From an uncultured Lachnospiraceae bacterium (GTDB taxonomy: Bacteria; Bacillota; Clostridia; Lachnospirales; Lachnospiraceae): 5,149 nucleotides of DNA. Numbering within the stretch: position 1 is the stretch's first letter; each line of letters opens with the position of its first letter. The stretch covers positions 1 to 5,149 of the forward strand of contig USSP01000148.1 in the NCBI GenBank assembly GCA_900557385.1. The letters run 5' to 3'. This document shows positions 1 to 5,149 of the stretch, in pieces. The translations under genes were made by a program, and so were the position numbers. The notes under the pieces are model-generated. The model was given only the letters and a program-made list of their open reading frames with translations, was not told the origin of the DNA and ran no database searches.

Positions 1-1613
1 CAATATTTTGTTTTTGCGGAAACGCACAGAACCGATGACAGAACTGCCGGAATGGGTACAGCTGAAACCAGATGCCAACGGAATCCGCATCAACGCATAT
101 TTTGCCGATCACCCAGAAATGATCCTGGGAGAAATGCAGATGACCAGCGGCAGATTTGGCATGGAAACCACTTGTGCAGACACACTGCGGAATCCGCTGA
201 GCATGGAACTGGAACGAGCCGTGAACCAGCTGCCAGTACCGCCTGTGCCTGTCCCTGTGACAGAAACGGTGGAGATGCCCTTTGTTTCTGCGGAAAACGT
301 GCGAAACTATTCCTACGCTGTTGTGGATGACAAGCTGTATTACAAAAAAGACGGCATCATGCTGCCGTTTTCGCCGGAACTGACCAATCTCACCAAGGCA
401 GAACAAAAAAGCACAACAGATGCAGAATCCAGAGTGCGTGCGGCACTGCCTATTCTGGATTGTCTGCGTGATCTGGTATCCATGCAGTTAGACGGTGCAG
501 AGGACGATGCCGTTTACGCCAAGCAACAGGAAATGAACCAGTATTACGAGCAGTTTGTACAGCAGTACGACCGGCTGACGGAAAAGAAAAACCGCAGATT
601 ATTGGAAGTAGACAACGGATATACGCTGCTGTCTGCTCTGGAAAAAGTCGATGAAAAGGGAAAATTCCTCGAAAAGACTGATTTATTTACAAAGAGAACG
701 ATCCGGCAGAAATACCAGATCACCAGTGCAGATACTGCACAGGACGCTCTGACTTACAGCATGAATGAAAATGCCTGCGTTGACATGGCATACATGGAGA
801 TGCTCACCGGAAAAACAGAAGAAGCGATCTATCAGGAGTTACAGGGGTTGATCTTCCGGAATCCGTCCTATGATGCAGCCGATCCGGATTCCCATGCCTA
901 TTTGCCGGCAGACGAATATCTCTCCGGAAATGTGCGAAAAAAGCTGACCATTGCAGAAGATGCCGCCAGAACCGATGCCAGATACGCCCTGAACGTAGAA
1001 CGGTTACAGGCGGTGCAGCCCCAGTGGCTGGAAGCCGCAGACATCTTTGTCCGACTGGGAACCACATGGATTCCAACAGAGTATTACGAGAAATTCGCCA
1101 AGGAAACCTTTGAGATCTCGTTCTGGAATCGGGAATTTCACGTGGAATTTGACTCTTTTTCCGGATCTTATCGTGTCGGCGGACGTAGTACAGAAAAAGC
1201 CAATATCTCCATCAATGAGATCTACGGCACAAAACGTATGAACGCACTGGTACTGCTGGATACTCTGCTGAACTCTCGACGGGTAGAAGTAGTAGATTAT
1301 TACGAGGATCCAGACGGCAAAAAGCACCGTGTAGTCAACAAAGATGAAACCGAAGCGGCACAGATCAAGGCAGATGCCATCAAGGAACGCTTCTCTGAAT
1401 GGATCTGGGAAGATCCAGACCGTCGGGAAACGCTCTGCCAGATCTACAATCAGACTCTCAACTGCATTCGTCCACGGGAGTATGACGGCAGTATTTTGCA
1501 GCTGCCAGGCATGAATCCGGATATTACCCTGCGATCACATCAGAAAAATGCCGTTGCCAGAATCCTGTTCGGCAAAAACACACTGCTGGCTCATGCCGTT
1601 GGTGCCGGAAAGA
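1..1613 (+). CDS. DNA methyltransferase-SF2 helicase fusion, 5' exon (partial, interrupted by group II intron)
   Basis: The frame is open from the left edge (codons start at base 2), so the gene begins upstream and the TTG at 8 is internal. The opening residues (ILFLRKRTEP, then LPEWVQL and YFADHPEMILGEM) resemble the segment just after the N6-adenine methyltransferase domain in giant methylase-helicase proteins of clostridial conjugative elements. A mostly helical linker region follows (about 420-1010), including KTDLFTKRTI and DEYLSGNVRKKL. The helicase domain begins near 1529 with LRSHQKNAVARIL, a Q-motif-like entry, and runs into the Walker A motif AHAVGAGK at 1592-1612. Base 1613 is the first base of the Walker A Thr codon, and the rest of that codon lies at 4378-4379. 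Read without splicing, the frame adds five codons and stops at 1628-1630. The family is known for remodelling or modifying DNA and includes phage P1 DarB-like antirestriction proteins. The exact role here is inferred. Confidence 0.85.
1592..1613 (+). other. Walker A motif split by the intron; 5' splice site after 1613
   Basis: Codons from 1592 read H-A-V-G-A-G-K, and A1613 is the first base of the Thr codon finished by 4378-4379. This is a phase-1 split. The last bases before the cut (GGAAAGA, 1607-1613) are the intron-binding site 1 position that the intron RNA must recognise. Confidence 0.9.
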
Positions 1614-1926
1614 GTACGACACGTTCGTAACTGAAAAGGTTGCGCACAAGGTCGTATGAAAATATAAAATATTTGAATACGGTTCTTGGAGAACTGATAT
1701 TCCGACAGGTGGAATGAGGGAGCAACGTCCTGAAACGCCTGCCTTAATACTGCGATATGCGTTAATTCCGGCAGTGGGAATTATGGTATAAAGTTCGCAG
1801 AAGTCGGCAGAAGTTTGCCCAAACGGTTCAAGCCGTGGCAAGTGTTCCAGAAGTGGGATATGCAGATGATATGCCGGAGGTCTATAAAATACCTATGGTC
1901 AGAATGTCAAAGTTGACTGACGAAAT

Positions 1927-1984
1927 CCCGAATGTACGGGTCTAAAAGGCGCTACGGCAGAAATGCCGTATTCCGAATACGGAA
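1927..1984 (+). ncRNA. Three hairpins in domain I
   Basis: CCCG/CGGG closes a six-base loop (1927-1940). TACGGCA/TGCCGTA is a perfect seven-pair stem with a GAAA loop (1953-1970). TTCCG/CGGAA closes an AATA loop (1971-1984). All lie inside the arm closed by 1889-1893/2074-2078 and fit structured intron RNA rather than coding sequence. The GAAA loop could make a further tertiary contact. Confidence 0.6.
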
Positions 1985-1997
1985 GTGTATGAGGGCG

Positions 1998-2013
1998 AGT
2001 AAAAATTTTTACT
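1998..2013 (+). repeat. 16-bp perfect palindrome in domain I
   Basis: AGTAAAAA is followed directly by its inverse TTTTTACT. As RNA it can form a short A-U stem with the centre bases unpaired as the loop. It lies in the same domain I arm as the preceding hairpins. It lacks a GC-rich stem, so it does not look like an intrinsic terminator. Confidence 0.5.
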
Positions 2014-2178
2014 ATGAAAGTCCTTGCAATGTTACAGGCATTGGATATACACAGGCTCAGAGGGACACCTAAGGGTATATGCACAGATAGGAATATCGGA
2101 ACGTGGAAAGGTCAGAGCATGGAGCTTACTGCTGCTGTGAAGTGCTAAACAGGAAATCGGATTTATTCGTATAACTGT

Positions 2179-2183
2179 TCTTT
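2179..2183 (+). other. Tentative EBS1 guide sequence
   Basis: TCTTT can pair with the last five bases of the 5' exon (AAAGA, 1609-1613), but pairing stops there. It lies outside the domain I arm that carries the receptor, where I would rather expect the guides, so this is weak. A possible EBS2 is GGCGC (1948-1952), pairing with GTGCC (1602-1606) with one G-U pair. Confidence 0.25.
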
Positions 2184-2198
2184 ATCTGGCTGAGAGTA

Positions 2199-2253
2199 GT
2201 GCCACAGTACCGTTGAAGCCGCTGCGAAAAAGAAGCGGTGGAGGGATAGGCAC
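2199..2253 (+). ncRNA. Probable domain III
   Basis: GTGCC (2199-2203) pairs with GGCAC (2249-2253) and encloses a hairpin of CCGCT (2219-2223) with AGCGG (2234-2238) around a purine-rich ten-base loop. It lies immediately before the domain IV stem, where domain III belongs. The assignment rests on position and helices, not on a covariance model. Confidence 0.6.
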
Positions 2254-2255
2254 AA

Positions 2256-2288
2256 GTCAACAATCATATATAAATTTCAAATTACACA
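2256..2288 (+). ncRNA. Domain IV basal stem, 5' strand
   Basis: TCAACAATCAT (2257-2267) pairs perfectly with 4280-4290, extended by a G-U pair 2256/4291. After an internal loop, TCAAATT and ACACA (2277-2288) pair with 4261-4273 with A4266 bulged. The stem brackets the intron protein gene, as expected for domain IV. Confidence 0.85.
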
Positions 2289-2305
2289 AATTCAAAGGTT
2301 CGAGT

Positions 2306-2416
2306 ATGACTAAGAAAAGCGATTCCATTCTGAAAATCAGAAAGGAGAAAGCTGACTTTGACAGACAAGAAGAAAATTCCCAAAAAGCAAAAACTCCGAA
2401 ATGCCGAATACTATGA
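2306..2416 (+). CDS. Possible 36-codon leader ORF overlapping the intron protein start
   Basis: The ATG at 2306 is preceded by AAAGG at 2294-2298 with seven bases between, a good ribosome site. The product starts MTKKSDSILKIRKEK, is very basic and lysine-rich, and ends at a TGA at 2414-2416. It overlaps the first 59 bases of the intron protein in another frame (+1 relative to this one). I recognise no family, and the peptide itself may not matter. Its path crosses the hairpin that covers the intron protein's SD (2323-2347), so translating it would open that hairpin. Alternatively it may be a chance ORF in A-rich sequence. Confidence 0.4.
   Translation: MTKKSDSILKIRKEKADFDRQEENSQKAKTPKCRIL
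2323..2347 (+). promoter_or_regulatory. Hairpin sequestering the intron protein's ribosome site
   Basis: TTCC (2323-2326) pairs with GGAG (2344-2347), including one U-G pair. An A-A mismatch (2327/2343) follows, then TTCTGA (2328-2333) pairs with TCAGAA (2337-2342) around an AAA loop (or a five-base loop if the last pair opens). The whole SD is thus in the 3' strand. In the lactococcal Ll.LtrB intron, the domain IVa stem-loop carries the LtrA ribosome site and is bound by LtrA, which represses its own translation. This hairpin sits in the equivalent place. The pairing is seen; its regulatory role is inferred. Confidence 0.6.
2341..2347 (+). promoter_or_regulatory. SD of the intron protein
   Basis: AAAGGAG lies ten bases before the TTG at 2358 and is the strongest SD near the start of the conserved frame. 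It decides the start codon. Its GGAG (2344-2347) pairs with TTCC at 2323-2326 in the hairpin described separately. Confidence 0.75.
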
Positions 2417-4259
2417 TATGCAGTCTGTATTTGACAAGCTATATACAGACAGCAAAAAGGACTTGAAATTCACCAACTTGGTTGAAATCATAAAAAGTTC
2501 CGAAAATATCAGGCTTGCGTATAGAAATATGCGTAAAAATAAAGGAAGTAAAACGGCAGGAACGGATAAAAAGACGATAAGCGATTTGAATAAATGGAAG
2601 GAGAAAAGTTTAATCGCCCACGTTCAGCGGAAATTAGACTGGTACATTCCGCAGAAAGTCCGTAGAATGGAAATCCCAAAGGATAATGGCAAGACCCGTC
2701 CGCTGGGAATACCCACGATAATGGACAGGCTGATACAGCAGTGTGTTTTGCAGGTTTTAGAGCCAATATGTGAAGCAAAATTTTTTGAGCGAAGCAATGG
2801 TTTCAGACCGAACAGAAGCGCAGAAAACGCTATTGCACAAGCAGAGCGTATGATGCAGAATATGAATCTGCATTATGTAGTTGATGTTGACATAAAATCA
2901 TTCTTTGATAATGTCAGTCACGGCAAGCTGTTGAAGCAAATGTGGACTATGGGCATACAGGATAAAAAGCTTTTGTGTATTATCTCGGCAATGCTGAAAG
3001 CAGAGGTCGCAGGGATAGGATTCCCCGAAAAAGGCACGCCACAGGGCGGTATCATTTCGCCGCTGTTATCCAATATTGTTCTGAATGAACTTGATTGGTG
3101 GGTAGCAAGCCAATGGGAGAATATTCCGACAAGAGAGAATTACATAAGACGCATTTATGCAAACGGAACACTCGATAAATCAAAGCAGGTATACCACTTA
3201 CGTAAGACGGCTTTGAAAGAGTGTTACATCGTGCGATATGCGGACGATTTCAAGATATTTTGCAGAAAACGGTCGGATGCAGTAAAAATATTTGAAGCAA
3301 CAAAGCTGTGGCTGATAGACAGATTAGGACTGGAAATCAGTCCTGAAAAGTCAAAAATAGTCAACCTGAAACGCCATTATTCTGAATTTCTCGGCTTTAA
3401 GCTGAAAGTGAGGAAAAAGGGCAAAAACAAACAGGGACAGCCTAAATATGTTGCGGAGGCGCACATAAAGGAAAAGAAACTTGCGAAAATCAAGACTTAT
3501 TCTAAAGAGATAATCGGTAAGATACGACAGACCTATAATGCAGGAATGGAGTATAAGCTGGTACAGATGTATAACTCCTATCTGATAGGTGTTCATAATT
3601 ATTATTGCATAGCAACACACGTTAATTTAGATTTTCAGAAAATCGCTTATGATGTCAAAAAGAACCTTTACAATCGGCTGAAACACAGGATAACCAAAAA
3701 GGGTACTATTACGAACGGCTATATCCGAAAACAATACGGTACAAGCCGTGAAGTGAGATTTATCGGCGGTCACGCTATCGTGCCAATCGCATACGTTCAG
3801 CACCGTATCCCAATGGACAAAAAACGGAGTATCAACAAATATACACCGCAGGGGCGAGCAGAAATTCATAAAAATCTGGAATGCGTGGATATTGATGTTC
3901 TGCATTATCTGATGAATAATCCCTGCGGAACGGAAAGTGTTGAATATAACGATAACAGGATTGCTTTGTACGTTGCGCAAAAAGGCAGATGTGCCGTCAC
4001 AAAAGACGAATTATATGTCACCGAAATTGATTGTCACCATAAAATCCCACGGGAATACGGTGGAAGTGATGAATACAGTAATCTGATAATCGTTTCGGAT
4101 AAGGTTCATATTCTGATACATTCAAGTAATGAAAAAACCATTAAAAAGTACCTTGACTTGGTGAAACCTGACAGCAAACAATTAGCGAAAATCAATAAAT
4201 TGAGAATAATGGCAGGAATGTCACAAATCTCAATGAACGGAGAATTGCTGACAGTCTGA
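2358..4259 (+). CDS. ltrA: Group II intron-encoded reverse transcriptase/maturase/HNH endonuclease
   Basis: A protein of 633 residues, full length for this family. It helps its intron RNA fold and splice, then copies it into DNA at new targets. The N-terminus (RNAEYYDMQSVFDKLY) is typical of clostridial intron proteins. Reverse transcriptase blocks follow: RT1 around KTRPLGIPTIMDRLIQQ (112-128), RT2 FFERSNGFRPNRSA (142-155), RT3 VVDVDIKSFFDN (174-185), RT4 GTPQGGIISPLLSN (226-239) and RT5 IVRYADDFKIF (291-301). The probable metal-binding residues are D178, D296 and D297. The thumb/maturase (X) and DNA-binding regions span about 370-530. A C-terminal HNH module contains GRCAVTKDEL (543-552), DCHHKIPREYGG (558-569), SNLIIV (574-579) and HILIH (584-588). 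The TTG start at 2358 is chosen because AAAGGAG lies ten bases upstream and no better ATG precedes the conserved N-terminus. That ribosome site lies inside a hairpin and inside an overlapping leader ORF, suggesting control of translation. The gene sits in domain IV of its intron. Confidence 0.95.
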   Translation: MTDKKKIPKKQKLRNAEYYDMQSVFDKLYTDSKKDLKFTNLVEIIKSSENIRLAYRNMRKNKGSKTAGTDKKTISDLNKWKEKSLIAHVQRKLDWYIPQKVRRMEIPKDNGKTRPLGIPTIMDRLIQQCVLQVLEPICEAKFFERSNGFRPNRSAENAIAQAERMMQNMNLHYVVDVDIKSFFDNVSHGKLLKQMWTMGIQDKKLLCIISAMLKAEVAGIGFPEKGTPQGGIISPLLSNIVLNELDWWVASQWENIPTRENYIRRIYANGTLDKSKQVYHLRKTALKECYIVRYADDFKIFCRKRSDAVKIFEATKLWLIDRLGLEISPEKSKIVNLKRHYSEFLGFKLKVRKKGKNKQGQPKYVAEAHIKEKKLAKIKTYSKEIIGKIRQTYNAGMEYKLVQMYNSYLIGVHNYYCIATHVNLDFQKIAYDVKKNLYNRLKHRITKKGTITNGYIRKQYGTSREVRFIGGHAIVPIAYVQHRIPMDKKRSINKYTPQGRAEIHKNLECVDIDVLHYLMNNPCGTESVEYNDNRIALYVAQKGRCAVTKDELYVTEIDCHHKIPREYGGSDEYSNLIIVSDKVHILIHSSNEKTIKKYLDLVKPDSKQLAKINKLRIMAGMSQISMNGELLTV

Positions 4260-4260
4260 T

Positions 4261-4291
4261 TGTGTAAATTTGAACGAAAATGATTGTTGAT
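4261..4291 (+). ncRNA. Domain IV basal stem, 3' strand
   Basis: TGTGT and AATTTGA (4261-4273) and the 11-base run at 4280-4290 are complementary to 2277-2288 and 2257-2267. The strand starts two bases after the intron protein's stop codon (4257-4259), so the gene fills the loop of domain IV almost exactly. Confidence 0.85.
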
Positions 4292-4294
4292 GGA

Positions 4295-4328
4295 ACGCCG
4301 TATGAGGGGAAACTCTCACGTACGGTGT
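4295..4328 (+). ncRNA. Group II intron domain V (catalytic hairpin)
   Basis: An exact 34-nt domain V. ACGCCGTA (4295-4302) pairs with TACGGTGT (4321-4328), with a G-U pair at the third position. A two-base CG bulge sits at 4319-4320. TGAGGG (4303-4308) pairs with CTCTCA (4313-4318) below a GAAA tetraloop (4309-4312). The catalytic triad is CGC (4296-4298) rather than the commoner AGC. This element binds the catalytic metals for both splicing steps. Confidence 0.95.
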
Positions 4329-4330
4329 GG

Positions 4331-4377
4331 AGTGGGGGAAAACTTGGAGATTACATCAAAGGGTTACCTATCACTAT
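4331..4377 (+). ncRNA. Domain VI with branch-point A4370 and 3' splice site
   Basis: AGTGG (4331-4335) pairs with TCACT (4371-4375), and GGG (4336-4338) pairs with CCT (4367-4369), leaving A4370 bulged. The bulge lies seven bases before the last intron base, the usual branch-point spacing. The final AT (4376-4377) is followed by exon base C4378. Confidence 0.9.
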
Positions 4378-5149
4378 CGTTTGAGATGATCGCAACAGCA
4401 ATGGAATCCAAGCGTCTGGGCTTATGCACAAAGCCGTTATTTGCCGTTCCGAACCACCTGACAGAACAGATTGGTGAAGATTTTCAGAAACTCTATCCGG
4501 GATCAAATATTCTGGTGGCAACCAAAAACGACTTCAAGAAAGAAAACCGACAGCAACTGTTTTCCAAAATTGCCACCGGTGATTTTGATGCTGTGATTAT
4601 CGGTCACTCACAGCTTGGCATGATTCCACTTTCCAAGGAAAGACAGGTATCTATTTTGCAGGACCAGATCGATGACATTATGGCAGGCATTGAAGAACTG
4701 AAAAAGGCAGAAGGTTCTCGTTTTCAGGTTAAACAGATGGAGCGTACCAAGAAATCGCTGGAAGCAAAACTGGATAAGCTGGAGAAAACACATGACGATA
4801 TTCTTACCTTTGAAGAAATGGGCATAGACAAGTTGATCGTCGATGAAGCCCACGAATTCAAAAATGTTCCTACTCAGACAAAACTGACCAATGTGGCGGG
4901 TATTTCGTCCTCTGCTTCACAAAAGGCACTGGATCTATTTATGAAGTGCCGCTATCTCGATGAAAAGACCAGCGGCAGAGGTGTGATTATGGCTACAGGC
5001 ACGCCCCTCAGCAACTCTGTAACTGAATTACATACCATGATGCGTTTTTTGGAGTATGATTTTCTAAAAGATCATGGACTTAGTAATTTTGACAACTGGG
5101 TAACCGTATTCGGGGAACAGAAAACGGAATGGGAGCTTGCTCCTGCCGG
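4378..5149 (+). CDS. DNA methyltransferase-SF2 helicase fusion, 3' exon (partial)
   Basis: This is the continuation of the gene whose 5' exon ends at 1613. Bases 4378-4379 (CG) complete the split Thr codon, then TTT GAG ATG gives FEMIATAMESKRLGL, the expected sequence after a P-loop in this family. The frame stays open for 256 more codons to the right edge, so the C-terminus lies outside. Visible helicase motifs are LFAVPNHL (motif Ia region), VIIGHSQ (Ib region), VDEAHEFKN (Walker B, with the DEAH box at 4842-4853) and ATGTPLSNS (motif III, with TGTP at 4995-5006). A charged, probably coiled-coil insertion rich in Lys and Glu lies between motifs Ib and II at about 4650-4800. The final part (FDNWVTVFGE, then ELAP) also matches my memory of the family. 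There is no start codon or ribosome site at the front, so this half should be made only from spliced RNA. Assignment to SNF2-like SF2 ATPases is confident; the biological role is inferred. Confidence 0.85.

Larger units (their letters stand above)
1889..2078 (+). ncRNA. Domain I arm with 11-nt GAAA-tetraloop receptor (probable zeta')
   Basis: The 5' strand reads ATACC then TATGG (1889-1898); the 3' strand reads CCTAAG then GGTAT (2068-2078). ATACC/GGTAT is a perfect five-base-pair helix, and UAUGG/CCUAAG is the exact sequence of the classic 11-nt receptor for GAAA tetraloops. Domain V of this intron has a GAAA loop (4309-4312), so this is the likely zeta-zeta' contact that docks domain V onto domain I. 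Confidence 0.75.
1614..2255 (+). ncRNA. Group II intron ribozyme, domains I-III
   Basis: This 5' part of the intron RNA is non-coding and would form the scaffold and exon-binding domain I, then domains II and III. Supported helices are ATACC (1889-1893) with GGTAT (2074-2078), a GAAA-capped hairpin (1953-1970), several smaller hairpins (1927-2013), AACAG (2148-2152) with CTGTT (2175-2179), and domain III (2199-2253). I could not fold the whole of domain I by hand, and the domain I/II boundary is not resolved. No credible protein gene lies in this stretch. Confidence 0.8.
1614..4377 (+). mobile_element. Complete group II intron with ORF in domain IV
   Basis: The boundaries are fixed by protein continuity and RNA structure. 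Removing 1614-4377 restores the codon A|CG (Thr) of a Walker A motif and joins two open frames. The intron starts GTACG, one base off the usual GUGYG, and ends in AT, which fits the usual AY. Domain III (2199-2253), domain IV stem strands (2256-2288 with 4261-4291), domain V (4295-4328) and domain VI (4331-4375, branch A4370) occur in the correct order. The encoded protein has reverse transcriptase, maturase and HNH regions. The element lies in the same direction as its host gene, as splicing requires. Its reading frame is visibly more A+T-rich than the exons, consistent with later arrival. The protein type suggests the bacterial class B lineage common in Firmicutes, a placement from memory. 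Nothing appears truncated. Confidence 0.95.

Noticed and set aside
8..1630. A stand-alone 540-residue gene starting at TTG 8 and ending at TAA 1630
   Set aside because: The frame is open to the window edge, no ribosome site precedes the TTG, the residues around it are mid-protein, and the last five codons belong to the intron.
1614..1657. Complementarity between the intron start GTACGAC (1614-1620) and GTCGTAT (1651-1657)
   Set aside because: It is a real match but would lock up the 5' splice site and competes with other short pairings nearby; I cannot assign it to a known group II helix.
1524..1841. Reverse-strand reading frames here and elsewhere (for example 804-1327, 3351-3980, 4608-4853)
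   Set aside because: They lie opposite well-supported genes or ribozyme sequence, show no recognisable motifs, and have no convincing ribosome sites.
1998..2013. Intrinsic terminator or operator at the AGTAAAAATTTTTACT palindrome
   Set aside because: There is no GC-rich stem followed by a U run, and it lies inside the structured intron RNA of a gene that must be transcribed through.
2101..2357. A separate promoter for the intron protein
   Set aside because: I saw no well-spaced -35/-10 pair, and the region is taken up by ribozyme helices; transcription from the host gene suffices.
2388..2400. Programmed frameshift (CCCAAAAAG run) joining the leader ORF to the intron protein
   Set aside because: The slippery run suits a -1 shift, but moving from the leader frame to the maturase frame needs +1; the intron protein also has its own SD.
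2358..4259. Reverse transcriptase of a retron, diversity-generating element or CRISPR-associated type
   Set aside because: The RT4 signature GTPQGG, the X and HNH regions, and domains V and VI immediately downstream identify a group II intron protein.

Overview
The window holds a complete group II intron (1614-4377, 2764 nt) inserted in the sense orientation into a very large methyltransferase-helicase gene. That gene runs off both ends of the window. The gene style, moderate GC content, TTG start, good Shine-Dalgarno (SD) sites and the type of intron protein suggest a gut-type Clostridia (Firmicutes). The host gene resembles the giant methylase-helicase proteins carried by conjugative elements of that group. 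This source is inferred from remembered family resemblance; no search was run.

Layout. Positions 1-1613 are the 5' exon: the tail of a DNA-methyltransferase region, a linker region, and the start of a superfamily 2 helicase domain up to the Walker A lysine. Positions 1614-2255 are ribozyme domains I-III. Positions 2256-4291 are domain IV, which contains the intron-encoded reverse transcriptase/maturase/HNH endonuclease (2358-4259). Positions 4295-4328 are a textbook 34-nt domain V. Positions 4331-4375 are domain VI with a bulged branch-point adenosine at 4370. Positions 4378-5149 are the 3' exon with the DEAH box and the TGTP motif. Joining 1613 to 4378 turns the broken P-loop into G-A-G-K-T followed by FEMIA and leaves one open frame of 794 residues in the window. 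This fixes both splice sites.

How it works together. The host helicase can only be made in full if the intron splices out. The intron protein supplies maturase activity for splicing and reverse transcriptase plus HNH activity for retrohoming. Every part needed for autonomous mobility looks intact: domain V, the branch point, a domain IV stem whose two strands lie about 2 kb apart, the YADD active site and the HNH residues.

The less expected signals lie inside the intron. The SD of the intron protein is fully contained in a hairpin (2323-2347), and a 36-codon leader ORF with its own SD reads straight through that hairpin, suggesting translational control. Domain I also carries a perfect 11-nt GAAA-tetraloop receptor matching the GAAA loop of domain V. 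I saw no tRNA, rRNA, CRISPR array or convincing promoter. I found no undescribed defence system; the novelty is in the intron's position and control elements.
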